Of a DNA stretch of 15,673 nt, positions 6,368 to 15,000 are shown piece after piece (the stretch's first letter is position 1; each line of letters begins with the position of its first letter). Made by a program: the position numbers and the translations under genes. The notes beneath the pieces were generated by a model. That model searched no databases and was not told the origin of the DNA. It saw only the letters and a program-made list of their open reading frames with translations. Origin of the DNA: an uncultured bacterium (GTDB taxonomy: Bacteria; Bacillota; Clostridia; Oscillospirales; Oscillospiraceae); contig CAJMQR010000015.1 in NCBI GenBank assembly GCA_905215665.1, forward strand, positions 1-15,673. Direction: 5' to 3'.

Positions 6368-6730
6368 TTACGCTTCCTCCTCGAAAGAGACCGGAATTTG
6401 TACGGCGTCGTTCCAAAGGCGTTCCAGATCATAGAATTCACGGGTCTCATTTGTAAAAACGTGGATCACCAGACAACCGAAATCCAGCAGCACCCATGTG
6501 CCGCCGCGGTGTCCCTCCCGGTGCAGAAGCGGTTCCCCCATCTCATCGAGCGCAGCTTCCGCCGCATCGCACAGGGTTTTTACATGGGTATTGGAGGTAC
6601 CCGTGCAGATCAGAAAGTAGTCTGCGATGCTGGTCACGTCCGTTACCTCCAGCAGACGGATGTCGAGGCCCTTTCTGCCGTCGAGTGCCTTTGCCGCCCG
6701 CAGGGCGATCTGTTTCGGTGTATATTGCAT
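6368..6730 (-). CDS. rsfS: Ribosomal silencing factor RsfS
   Basis: A 120-residue protein of the RsfS (YbeB/Iojap) family, which binds ribosomal protein uL14 and blocks subunit joining when nutrients are short. The characteristic ADYFLICTGTSNTHVKTLCD stretch lies at 36-55 and WVLLDFGCLVIHVF at 79-92, with the ETREFYDLERLW end at 95-106. Length is normal. The ATG at 6728-6730 is preceded by AAGGAGAAGG. Its last codons (three Glu and Ala) double as the Shine-Dalgarno of leuS. In Bacillus the homologue lies right after yqeK; here an LCP gene intervenes. Confidence 0.96.
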   Translation of the reverse strand: MQYTPKQIALRAAKALDGRKGLDIRLLEVTDVTSIADYFLICTGTSNTHVKTLCDAAEAALDEMGEPLLHREGHRGGTWVLLDFGCLVIHVFTNETREFYDLERLWNDAVQIPVSFEEEA

Positions 6731-6747
6731 ATGCCTTCTCCTTCCTG

Positions 6748-8154
6748 TCAGCCTTCCGGAGTCTCAGGAGGTTCGACCGGCGGAGTCTCGGAGGACGGCT
6801 CCGTCGGCTCTGTCGGCTCCGTCGATGACGAAGAATCGGACGATTCCGTCGGTTCCGTCTGATCCGTCGGCGCAGAGGAGTCGGACGGCTCCGTCTGATC
6901 CGACGGTTCCGTCTGATCCGTCGGCCCGGTTGTTTCCTCCGGCTCGGTGCTGCTCGTCGGTCTTGTGGTTTCCTCCGGTTCGTCAGAGCCCTGTGAGCCG
7001 CCGCTAATGACCTGACGGATATTCAGATCATAGATGGTAAGCGGCTCTTTATTGGGATTAAAGTGCTCGTTGAGGATCTTCAGCGTCGCATTGGGATACA
7101 GCTCATAATAGTCGCCGCCGTTCACGCTGACGCCCTCTCCGGGCAGCGTGACGGTATACATCTCGTCAAAATTGCATTTGGTCAGACGCTGTGCAAAATA
7201 GATGATATTGCCCAGCGTCAAATCCGTGCGGACATACTCGTAGAAGATCTTTGCATACTCAGGGATTTTGGAAATGGAGATTGTCTCAATGCATTTCTTT
7301 GCCAGCGCACGCAGGAAGTCCTGCTGAACCTCAGTGCGGCGGATATCCGCCGTCGCGTAGCCGTAGCGGTAGCGGCACAACTGAATGGCGTGCGCCCCAT
7401 CGAGCGTCTGCCAGCCCTTGTTCAGGTGGATATACAGCCCCTGCGAAGGATCGTCATAGTTCATATTCATCGGGACCTCGACATAGACACCTCCGACCAT
7501 GTCGACAATCTTTTCAAAGGCTTCCAGATCGACAAGGACATAGCCGTCCACCCAGATGCCGAAGGTATTGCCGATCTTCTCCTCCAGGGCTTTAATGCCG
7601 CGTTCCCCCGTTCCGGCCGAGCCGTAAACGGAATTGATCTTGGGCAGATAATAGTTGCCGTAAATATAGGTATCGCGGGGGATACTCATCAGAGCAACCT
7701 CGTTGGTGCCGGTATTCAGATTCGCAACAATGATCGTATCCGTTCGGCCGCCGTCGCCGTCCGTGCCGCAGATCAGAATGTTGAAAATACCGTCGTCCGT
7801 ATCCGGGATGGTGTCCTCCCCGCCCTGCGGGAGCGTCGATGTGCTACTGTCGGGATCCACGAGAACCTGCGTCTTGTTGGCAGGACGCTTCGACGTGGGC
7901 GCCACTGCAGCGCTGCTGTAAAGAATCGACAGGCACATTACGATGGAACCGAGAAACAGGCAGATGGAAAAGGCCAGAAGAATCAGACCCTTTGTCCGTC
8001 CGCTCATGCCGGTGTTCTTTCCTTCGTTCGCCTGTGCGCCGCGCGAGGGCGGCATCTGCTCCCCGGAAGTGCGGGGCGCCGTATACCTGTCTTCCTGCCT
8101 GCGATCGGGAACACTCCCCCGCCGCTTGCGGCTGCTGTTTCCGAATAGCTTCAT
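6748..8154 (-). CDS. LytR-CpsA-Psr (LCP) family cell-wall polymer ligase with long S/T/P/E tail
   Basis: A 468-residue type II membrane protein. Residues 1-55 are a basic, polar cytoplasmic part; 57-80 form the single membrane helix. The extracellular LCP domain follows (about 123-300), with GTDGDGGRTDTIIVA (130-144), SIPRDTYIYG (157-166), KINSVYG (172-178) and the arginine-rich CRYRYGYATADIRRTEVQQ (260-278). These arginines and aspartates bind the lipid pyrophosphate and metal in characterised LCP enzymes, which transfer polymers such as teichoic acids or polysaccharides to peptidoglycan. The tail from about 387 to 468 is almost entirely Ser, Thr, Pro, Glu, Asp and Gln in short repeats, probably an unstructured wall-spanning region. 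The ATG overlaps the nadD-yqeK TGA as ATGA. The polymer substrate cannot be told from sequence. Confidence 0.93.
   Translation of the reverse strand: MKLFGNSSRKRRGSVPDRRQEDRYTAPRTSGEQMPPSRGAQANEGKNTGMSGRTKGLILLAFSICLFLGSIVMCLSILYSSAAVAPTSKRPANKTQVLVDPDSSTSTLPQGGEDTIPDTDDGIFNILICGTDGDGGRTDTIIVANLNTGTNEVALMSIPRDTYIYGNYYLPKINSVYGSAGTGERGIKALEEKIGNTFGIWVDGYVLVDLEAFEKIVDMVGGVYVEVPMNMNYDDPSQGLYIHLNKGWQTLDGAHAIQLCRYRYGYATADIRRTEVQQDFLRALAKKCIETISISKIPEYAKIFYEYVRTDLTLGNIIYFAQRLTKCNFDEMYTVTLPGEGVSVNGGDYYELYPNATLKILNEHFNPNKEPLTIYDLNIRQVISGGSQGSDEPEETTRPTSSTEPEETTGPTDQTEPSDQTEPSDSSAPTDQTEPTESSDSSSSTEPTEPTEPSSETPPVEPPETPEG
6770..6990. repeat. Degenerate short repeats encoding the S/T/P/E tail of the LCP protein
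   Basis: The DNA for LCP residues about 388-462 is built from variants of an 18-base unit encoding DQTEPS-like hexapeptides. The same 20-base sequence occurs at 6851-6870 and 6905-6924, 54 bases (18 codons) apart, with a near copy at 6887-6906. A second unit containing TTTCCTCCGG occurs around 6933 and 6970 (PEETT). All changes keep the reading frame, as expected of slippage or unequal recombination in a coding tail. Confidence 0.8.
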
Positions 8155-9341
8155 ATTTCAGACATCCTTTCTCTGTAGTAGTCCAAGGCCGCCTGGGAAT
8201 TCGGGTCGATGTCCCTGCCGCGCTGCCGGAGCTGTGCGATAGACATCTCCAGTCCCAGAATCATGGCCGCATCCAGACTTGTCTGCGCTGCCTGACGCAG
8301 CTTTTCCACGCCCGGAAAATCGCGGTTTGGCTCCATGTAGTCAGCCAGATAGATAATCTTTTCCAGAAGCGTCATATCCGCACGCCCGGTCGTATGCCAA
8401 TAGATCGCGTTGCAGACCTCAGCGCTTTCCCCAAAAACACGCGCCGCAATCGCCGCGCCGGTCTTGGCGTGCAGCAGTTTCCCGTTTTTTTCTTCAAAAC
8501 TGTTCCTTATGATACCACATTTTTCGCATAAATTCAACTGGTCCTGCGTATTGAGCGCTTTTGTAATATCATGAAGCATTCCGGCGCGCCGCGCGGCGTC
8601 GGCATCCGCGCCGAAACGGAGCGCCAGCTCCTGCGCCGTCCGGCTGCATCCTGCTACGTGTGCAACACGCTTTCTGTCATGCAGGCTCAGACTGACGCCG
8701 GCCAGTTCCTCAAAGGGGAGGTTTTTAAGGTTCCGCCCCGTATAGTACAGTCTGCGCCGGCAAATCTCTTCATATACCGGTGCTTCAAGATATTCCTCTC
8801 CGAAGCCGAATGCGAGCATTGCGCGAACCGCCGTGGAGGAGTAGGGCAGGAAGTCATTTTCCAGCAGAAGGACCTTCGCATGGCAACTCTCCTGCAGCTT
8901 CCGCGCCTGCGCCTGCAGCTCCTGCGCGCTGTCGGCGGAACGGTGCGCAACGACGATCGTCGCCTCTTCGGCAATGCTCTCAGGGGAATTCCATTTGTCA
9001 AAGGAAAAAAACATATCCGTCCCCATCAGGAGGAAGAATTCATCCGCCGGATAACGCGCACGAAGGCTGCGGATCGTATCCGAGGTATAGCTTTTTCCTT
9101 CCCGCCGAAGCTCCATATCGCTGACACAGGTTCCCAGCAGCTCCATGCAGGCAAGCTGCGTCAGAAGCAGGCGCATTTCGGGGTCCGGAGTATTTGCGCT
9201 GAGCGTTTTATGGGGCGGGTTGGCCGCCGGAATGACAAAGAGCTGATCCAGTTCCAGCCTGCGCTGGAATTCCCTGAGCGCCAGAAGATGTCCCTTGTGG
9301 GGCGGATTGAAGCTTCCGCCGAAAATACCGATTCTCGCCAT
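8151..9341 (-). CDS. nadD: Fused nicotinate-nucleotide adenylyltransferase (NadD) and YqeK-type HD phosphohydrolase
   Basis: A 396-residue two-domain protein. Residues 1 to about 200 are NadD, which makes deamido-NAD from nicotinate mononucleotide and ATP: GIFGGSFNPPHKGHL (5-19) carries the HxGH nucleotidyl-transfer motif, and SSTAVRAML (168-176) is the second ATP motif. Residues about 212-396 are a YqeK HD domain, a family that hydrolyses symmetrical diadenosine tetraphosphate: the histidine at 228, the HD pair at 257-258, the histidines at 291 and 316 and the aspartate at 334 follow the expected metal-ligand order. In Bacillus these are adjacent genes; here one uninterrupted frame joins them. 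The ATG at 9341 lies 3 bases past yhbY. The coordinates cover both domains and no internal start is needed. Confidence 0.95.
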   Translation of the reverse strand: MARIGIFGGSFNPPHKGHLLALREFQRRLELDQLFVIPAANPPHKTLSANTPDPEMRLLLTQLACMELLGTCVSDMELRREGKSYTSDTIRSLRARYPADEFFLLMGTDMFFSFDKWNSPESIAEEATIVVAHRSADSAQELQAQARKLQESCHAKVLLLENDFLPYSSTAVRAMLAFGFGEEYLEAPVYEEICRRRLYYTGRNLKNLPFEELAGVSLSLHDRKRVAHVAGCSRTAQELALRFGADADAARRAGMLHDITKALNTQDQLNLCEKCGIIRNSFEEKNGKLLHAKTGAAIAARVFGESAEVCNAIYWHTTGRADMTLLEKIIYLADYMEPNRDFPGVEKLRQAAQTSLDAAMILGLEMSIAQLRQRGRDIDPNSQAALDYYRERMSEI

Positions 9342-9344
9342 GGC

Positions 9345-9788
9345 TTACTTCTTTCCGTTCCTGCGGTCGATGGCAGCCTGAATGGCGGCCTGACGGAAAT
9401 ACTCATTGCGCTTCTCCCGCATCTCCTTCGCCTGACGGCGGCGCTCCTGCGCACCGCGGCGGACGGGGTTTTCCGCTTTTTTCTTCAGCATGCGGGCAGC
9501 GCGGGCTGCCTCCTGCGTTTTCTTCTCGGATTTCTTATAAATAATGAATTTTGAGCCGACCGTCTGGATTCCTTCCGCCCCAAGCGCGGCGCAAAGCTCG
9601 TCCGAAGCCTCTCTTGCACTCAGCAGCGCGGCTTCCAGCACACGGCCCTTGACCAGTTCCCTTGCGGCAAGCTGTGTTTTCGCCTCTGCGACCACCTGTT
9701 CCGTCACGCCGCCCTTGCCGACCATCAGAGTCGTCTCCAAGGTATTCGCCTGTGCGCGCAGCTCAGCGCGCTGTTTGCTCGTCAGCAT
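9345..9788 (-). CDS. yhbY: YhbY-type CRM-domain RNA-binding protein with basic C-terminal extension
   Basis: A 147-residue protein. Residues 1 to about 87 are a CRM/YhbY domain: MLTSKQRAELRAQA at the start, the RNA-binding GKGG loop at 24-27 and the closing VGSKFIIYKKS (77-87). YhbY proteins associate with pre-50S ribosomal particles. The family is usually a little under 100 residues; here about 60 further residues rich in lysine, arginine and alanine follow, probably helical and RNA-binding. The ATG at 9788 has GAGGAG 7 bases upstream. It lies inside the 3' end of rdgB in another frame, a 26-base overlap; the longer open frame to 9920 is not family-like. Confidence 0.92.
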   Translation of the reverse strand: MLTSKQRAELRAQANTLETTLMVGKGGVTEQVVAEAKTQLAARELVKGRVLEAALLSAREASDELCAALGAEGIQTVGSKFIIYKKSEKKTQEAARAARMLKKKAENPVRRGAQERRRQAKEMREKRNEYFRQAAIQAAIDRRNGKK

Positions 9789-10377
9789 CCCATTGCTCCT
9801 CTCTGATTCTCTCCGCCAGCAGCGCCAGCGCTCTGGCCCGGTGTGAGATTCTGTTCTTCTGCGCTGCGGGCATCTGCGCAAAGGTGCAGCCCACTTCGGG
9901 AACGTAAAACACCGGATCATAACCGAAGCCGTTGTCGCCCTGCGGCTGCCGAAGGATCTCCCCTTCGCAGGCGCCGCGCGCGGTGATCCTTTTTCCGTCC
10001 GGCAGCAGCAGCGTGATCACGCTGACAAAACGCGCCCTCCGGTTTTCCTCATGCTCCATATTGCGCAGCAGAAGCTGCAGCCGTTCGCGGTCCGTCCGGT
10101 ATTCCGGGCCGCCGTAACGCGCGGAATGGACCCCCGGCGCGCCGCCGAGCGCATCGACCATCAGTCCGGAGTCATCCGCAACCGTGGCAAAGCCGCAGGC
10201 GCGCAGCGTCGCGGACGCCTTGATCATGGAATTCTCCTCGAAGGTTTCTCCGTTTTCCTCCGGCTCAACATGCAGGCCGATATCCTTTTGAGCGCAGACC
10301 TCAAAGCCCAGCCCGGAAAGGATTGCACGCAATTCCTCTACTTTGTGGGCATTGTTGCTCGCAACAATCAGCTTCAT
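9763..10377 (-). CDS. rdgB: XTP/dITP pyrophosphatase (RdgB/HAM1 family)
   Basis: A 204-residue enzyme that hydrolyses non-canonical purine triphosphates (XTP, dITP, ITP) to monophosphates, keeping them out of DNA and RNA. Motifs are IVASNNAHKVEEL (4-16), the catalytic ADDSGLMVDAL around 67-77, GAPGVHSARYGG just after, GDNGFGYDPVF near 147-157 and the SHRARAL end. The ATG at 10377 overlaps the rph TGA as ATGA and gives the family-standard N-terminus; an open frame runs further upstream to 10437 inside rph but adds residues unlike the family. The rph-rdgB pairing is common in Firmicutes and fits coupled RNA processing and nucleotide cleaning. Confidence 0.96.
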   Translation of the reverse strand: MKLIVASNNAHKVEELRAILSGLGFEVCAQKDIGLHVEPEENGETFEENSMIKASATLRACGFATVADDSGLMVDALGGAPGVHSARYGGPEYRTDRERLQLLLRNMEHEENRRARFVSVITLLLPDGKRITARGACEGEILRQPQGDNGFGYDPVFYVPEVGCTFAQMPAAQKNRISHRARALALLAERIREEQWDADEQTAR

Positions 10378-11090
10378 TCCAGCGCCCCCAGACAGCGGCG
10401 CTGCATCTGCGTCAGAACGGCGTTCCCCTTCCGGCAAAGCGCAACCAGCTTTCGCTGCTCTTCCAGCGTAAAGGGACGGCCCTCGCCTGTGGCCTGCAGT
10501 TCGATGATGTCCCCCTCCGCGGTCATAACGCAGTTGAGATCGACCATCGCGCGGGAGTCTTCCTCATAGCACAGATCCAGCATCGCCTCATTGCGGACAA
10601 TGCCGGCGGAAATACCGGAAACATAGGTCCGCAGCGGCATCCTGCTGATCCTCCCCTGCTCCAGCAGCTTCCGGCAGGCCAGCGCCAGCGCGATAAAGCC
10701 GCCGGTCACGGAGGCCGTGCGTGTGCCGCCGTCGCCCTGCAACACATCGCAGTCAATGGTAACCGTCCGGGAGCCCAAGGCTTCCAGATCCGTCGCGCTG
10801 CGCAGACTGCGGCCGATCAGGCGCTGAATCTCAGCGCTGCGGCCGGAGAGCCTCAGCTTTGAGATGTCACGCTTGCTGCGCTCCCGGTTGGCGCGCGGCA
10901 GCATGGAATACTCCGCCGTCACCCAGCCGCCGCTGGTCACATGGGGCGGGACACGCTCCTCCACCGATGCGTTGCAAAGCACCATGGTATCTCCGACTTC
11001 GATCAGGCAGCTTCCCTCCGCAAATTTGGAAAAGCCGAGGGTCGCCTGTACTTTCCGCATTTCGTCCGCCGCTCTGCCGTCCGTTCTCAT
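10374..11090 (-). CDS. rph: Ribonuclease PH
   Basis: A 238-residue phosphorolytic 3'-5' exoribonuclease that trims the 3' ends of tRNA precursors, acting as a hexamer. Evidence: the N-terminal RTDGRAADEMR (2-12), GDTMVLCNASVEE (33-45), SGRSAEIQRLIGRSLR (82-97), the phosphate-binding QGDGGTRTASVTGG (118-131) and the acidic EEDSRAMVDLN (176-186). Length is standard. The ATG at 11090 has GGAGGAG 5 bases upstream, which lies in the 12-base gap after ftsY, so it starts independently inside the operon. Confidence 0.97.
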   Translation of the reverse strand: MRTDGRAADEMRKVQATLGFSKFAEGSCLIEVGDTMVLCNASVEERVPPHVTSGGWVTAEYSMLPRANRERSKRDISKLRLSGRSAEIQRLIGRSLRSATDLEALGSRTVTIDCDVLQGDGGTRTASVTGGFIALALACRKLLEQGRISRMPLRTYVSGISAGIVRNEAMLDLCYEEDSRAMVDLNCVMTAEGDIIELQATGEGRPFTLEEQRKLVALCRKGNAVLTQMQRRCLGALE

Positions 11091-11102
11091 AATATCTCCT
11101 CC

Positions 11103-12011
11103 TCAGATCAGTGCGTCGATAAAAGCCCTTGCGTCGAAGGGCATCAAATCGTCAATTTGCTCTCCAACACCGATATATTTTACGGGGATCTGCAGCGTAT
11201 CCGCCACCGCAACGACAATGCCGCCCTTGGCGGTTCCGTCGAGCTTCGTCAGGGCAATGGCGGTCACGCCCGCAATCTCCTTAAACTGTCTGGCCTGCAG
11301 CAGACCGTTCTGGCCGGTCGTACCGTCCAGCACCAGAAGCACCTCTTTGTCCGCCTCCGGCAGCTCACGGCCGATGATACGGCTGATCTTCCCCAGTTCA
11401 TTCATAAGATTTGCCTTGTTGTGCAGCCGCCCGGCGGTATCGCAGAGGATCACGTCCGTACCTCTGGCCTTCGCGGCGGAAATTGCGTCAAAAACCACGG
11501 AGGCGGGGTCGGCTCCCTCATGCTGGCGGACGATGTCCACACCTGAGCGGTTCGCCCAGATCTCAAGCTGGTCGGCCGCAGCGGCGCGGAAGGTGTCCGC
11601 CGCGCACAGCAGTACCTTCTTCCCCTGCGAGGAAAGCGAGTGTGCAAGCTTGCCTATGGTCGTCGTCTTGCCGACACCGTTGACGCCGATTACAAGGACG
11701 ACAGACGGACGGGTGTTCAGGCAGAGCGCCGTATCGCCTACGTTCAGCATATCCACAAGGATGTCCTTCAGCGCAGTGCGGATTTCTTCCGCGTCGCGCA
11801 GCTTTTCTTCCCTGACGCGCTGGCGGAGCAGCTCGACCGCCTTGCAGGAGGTTTCCACGCCCATATCGGCGAGGATCATACTCTCCTCCAGTTCCTCATA
11901 AAACTCGTCGTTTGCGCCTGAAAAGCCGGAGAAGATGCCGCCGAAGGTGGACGCCATGGCGGTTCTGGTCTTTTTCAGGCCGTTTTTGATTTTTTCAAAA
12001 AAGCCCATCAT
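11103..12011 (-). CDS. ftsY: Signal recognition particle receptor FtsY
   Basis: A 302-residue SRP GTPase that docks Ffh-ribosome complexes at the membrane. The N domain (about 1-95) begins with the basic amphipathic GFFEKIKNGLKKTR; the long acidic A domain of E. coli is absent, as usual in Firmicutes. The G domain shows the P loop GVNGVGKTTT (109-118), DTFRAAAADQLEIW (139-152), DTAGRLHNKANLMNEL (191-206) and the guanine-specificity TKLDG (255-259) with the GVGEQIDDL end. Two adjacent ATG codons (12011 and 12008) are possible starts; GGAGG in the smc 3' end is 5 or 8 bases away, so the second may be the true one. It abuts the smc stop without a gap. Confidence 0.97.
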   Translation of the reverse strand: MMGFFEKIKNGLKKTRTAMASTFGGIFSGFSGANDEFYEELEESMILADMGVETSCKAVELLRQRVREEKLRDAEEIRTALKDILVDMLNVGDTALCLNTRPSVVLVIGVNGVGKTTTIGKLAHSLSSQGKKVLLCAADTFRAAAADQLEIWANRSGVDIVRQHEGADPASVVFDAISAAKARGTDVILCDTAGRLHNKANLMNELGKISRIIGRELPEADKEVLLVLDGTTGQNGLLQARQFKEIAGVTAIALTKLDGTAKGGIVVAVADTLQIPVKYIGVGEQIDDLMPFDARAFIDALI

Positions 12012-15000
12012 TTATTCCTCCGTAATGATTCCGAGACTCTGCTCCATCTCGTTCAGATCCAGATGCAGAATCTTGGAAATGCCCTGTTCCTGCATGGTCA
12101 CGCCGTACAGCACGTCCGCTTCCTCCATGGTGCCGCGGCGGTGCGTGATGACGATAAACTGCGTGTTTCCGCTGAAGCCGCGCAGATAAGTGGCAAAACG
12201 CTCTACGTTCCGGTCGTCCAGGGCGGCGTCGATCTCGTCCAGCATACAGAAAGGCGTCGGCCTTACCTTTAGAATCGCGAAATACAGCGCAATGGCGACA
12301 AATGCCTTTTCACCTCCGGAAAGGAGCGTGATGGTCTTGAGCTGCTTTCCGGGCGGCTGCACGCGGATCTCAATGCCGCAGGTCAGCGGCTCGGAGGGTT
12401 CCTCCAGCTCCAGCGACGCCTTGCCGCCGCCGAACATCTCCGTAAAAGTCTGCCCGAAATAGGTGTTGATCTTTCCGAATTCGGTCGTGAAGATTTCCGT
12501 CATCTGTTTCGTGATATCCTGGATGATCCCTTCCAGATCGCGCTTGGAGATCAGAACGTCATCCCGCTGGCCCGCAAGGTACTCATAGCGCTCGTTGACA
12601 CGGGCATATTCCTCGATTGCGCCGAGGTTCAGCGTGCCGAGGGCGGAGATTTTCCGTTTCAGCTCCGAAACGCGCTTGGAGGCGGCTGCGACACTTTCTA
12701 TTTCCGCCGCCGCCTGCGGCGCAGTCGTGCGCGTCAGCTCATAGCTTTCCCAGAGCCGGTCGATGATCTGCTTTTCCTCCATCTCCGCGGAGGCTTTCTT
12801 TGCTTCCAGCCGGGCGCTCTCCCGCTCCATATTCAGAATGTCGCGGTTTTTGCTCTGGGCGTCCTTTTCCGCCGCCGTTTTTCTGGCCTCGACCTGCCTG
12901 CGCTCTTCCAGCGCCGTTTTCAGGGCGCTGCGCTGCGTCTCGGCGGAGGCCGTCTGATCCGCAAGCATGTCCTCGCGCTCTTTGATCTGCTGCGCGATGC
13001 CCGCAAGCTCGGAAGTGTAGCTCTCGATCAGCGCCAGTTTCTGCGTGCGGTCTCCGCGCATCGCCTGCTCCAGTTCCTGCAGGCGCCGGATGGAGTCCTG
13101 CGCCGTTGTCTTTTCCGCGTCCAGCGAAGCGGCCTGCATACGGATGGAAGTCAGCCGTTCGGTAAGCCGGCTGCTCTGTTCCGCCGCAATATTTTGACCG
13201 TCCGAGAGGACGGAAAGTTCCCGGTCGGCGGCAATCATTTTCTGTTCCAGCTCGGAAATTCTGGCATCCAGGTTTGTTTTTCTCTCCTGATCGGCTTTGC
13301 TTCTTGCATCCAACGCGTCCAATTCCCCCTGCGTGGAGGAAATCGTATCGCTGATTGCGCCGAGAAGGACGGCATACTGCTTTTCCTCTCCCTGTAAACG
13401 CAGCACCTCATCCTCAGCCTCGCGCAGGCGGCCTTCCTCGGCGGAAAGCTCAAATTCCACCTGCTGCACCTGCCGGCCGGCTTCGTTGAAATCTGCCCGG
13501 AGCGCGGAGAGCTTTTCCGTCAACTCGTCCCTGCTCCGTTTCAGCCGCTCGATCTCGTTGGCTCTGGACAGGATGCCGGCATTGCGCGACACGGAGCCGC
13601 CTGTCATGGAGCCGCCCGCATTGATCACCTGTCCGTCCAGTGTGACGATGCGGAAACGGTGGCCGAAGCGTCCGGCCATGGAGATTGCCGCATCCATGTC
13701 CTGCACGACAACGGTCCTGCCCAGCAGGCTGCTGATCACGCTCTGATATTTTTTGTCGCACTGCACCAGCTCGGAGGCGATCCCGACAAAGCCGCGCGAC
13801 GCGGAAACGCCCTCCTCGTTCAGCGGGCGTGGACGAATTACGCTGACAGGCAAAAAGGTAGCGCGCCCTCCGTCCGTCCGTTTCAGATAACTGATCGCCG
13901 CTTTCGCCGCCTGTTCATCCGTTACGACGATCTGCTGCATGGCGCTTCCGAGTGCAATCTCAATCGCAACCGCATACTCGTCGGCGACCCGGATGAGCTT
14001 GGAAACCGGTCCCTCGACGCCGCGCAGAGTCCCGCGCTTTCCCTCCTGCATCACCATGCGGACGGCCTTCGAGAAGCCCTCGTATTCGCGCTCCATCTCT
14101 TCAAAGACCTTCAGCTTTGCAGCGGCCGCGTCCAGCGATGCGGCAACGTCGTTCGTCTGTTTTTGGAGCTGATCTCTGCGCTGTATGCGCGTTTTTGCAC
14201 GAAGGCGATAGCCCTCAATGGTGTTCTTTGCCGCCGTGGCTTCCTCGCGCGCCTGCGCAAGCGCGGTCCGGCACTCCTGCAGCTGTGCCTTGGTCTGCTC
14301 ACAGCGCGCGGAGGCCGCCGAGAAATCCTCCTGTGCCTGCCTGCGTCTTTCGTCATTCAGGCGGATGGAGTCCGTCAGCGCCGCAAGGTCGGCCTGACGG
14401 CCGGACAGCTCTGCCCTGCGCTGTTCCTGCTCGCCGCGCAGGGTCAGATAGCGCTTTGTGATCCCGTCGGCGGAATCGGCCAGGCGCTTGCCCTCCGCTT
14501 CCGCATCGCTGAGGGCCTGATCAGCGGCCTGCCGTTCATCGGAAATCTCCGCAATGCGGCCCTCCAGCGAGCGAATTTGCTCCGCAATGCCGCCGGTACG
14601 GCTCTCCTGTTCAGAAAGCTCCTGCTCCACCCGCTGGATATTGGCTTTCGTGTTTTCACTGTTGGTCTGCAGAACGGCGATCTCACCACGCAGGCTCTGC
14701 GCCTGTGCTTCAATCGCGCTGATCGCTTCGCGGAGCTGGTCTGTCTGCATATCGCGGTTGTGAAGGTCAAAGGTCAGCGTCTCTGAGGTCACGTAAAGCT
14801 GATCGAGCGCTTCATGTTCACGCTGCAGGATAAAAACGGCGGAATTGTAATCCTCCTCCGCTTTTCTGGCCGTGGCGCTGAGTCGCTCCAGATTCTGCAA
14901 AAACAGCGCCACCTCCACTCCCTTGAGCTCCTCGCGAAGGCTCAGATATTTCTGCGCCTTTTCTGCCTGCTCCCTGAGGGGCCCGACCTGCAGTTCCAGC

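Noticed and set aside
6340..6400. T-box or other leader ahead of leuS
   Set aside because: leuS abuts rsfS with no gap, so there is no room for a leader.
6770..6990. Possible CRISPR-like or regulatory repeat cluster
   Set aside because: The units are contiguous, degenerate, in frame and encode the low-complexity LCP tail; there are no unique spacers.
10378..10437. Longer N-terminus for rdgB
   Set aside because: The extra 20 residues are inside rph and unlike the family; the ATG at 10377 with the ATGA overlap gives the usual start.
13659..14786. Long plus-strand open frame opposite smc
   Set aside because: Shadow of the SMC coiled-coil coding region; no family, no initiation signal. The same applies to 8571-9554, 7063-8148 and 10864-11901.
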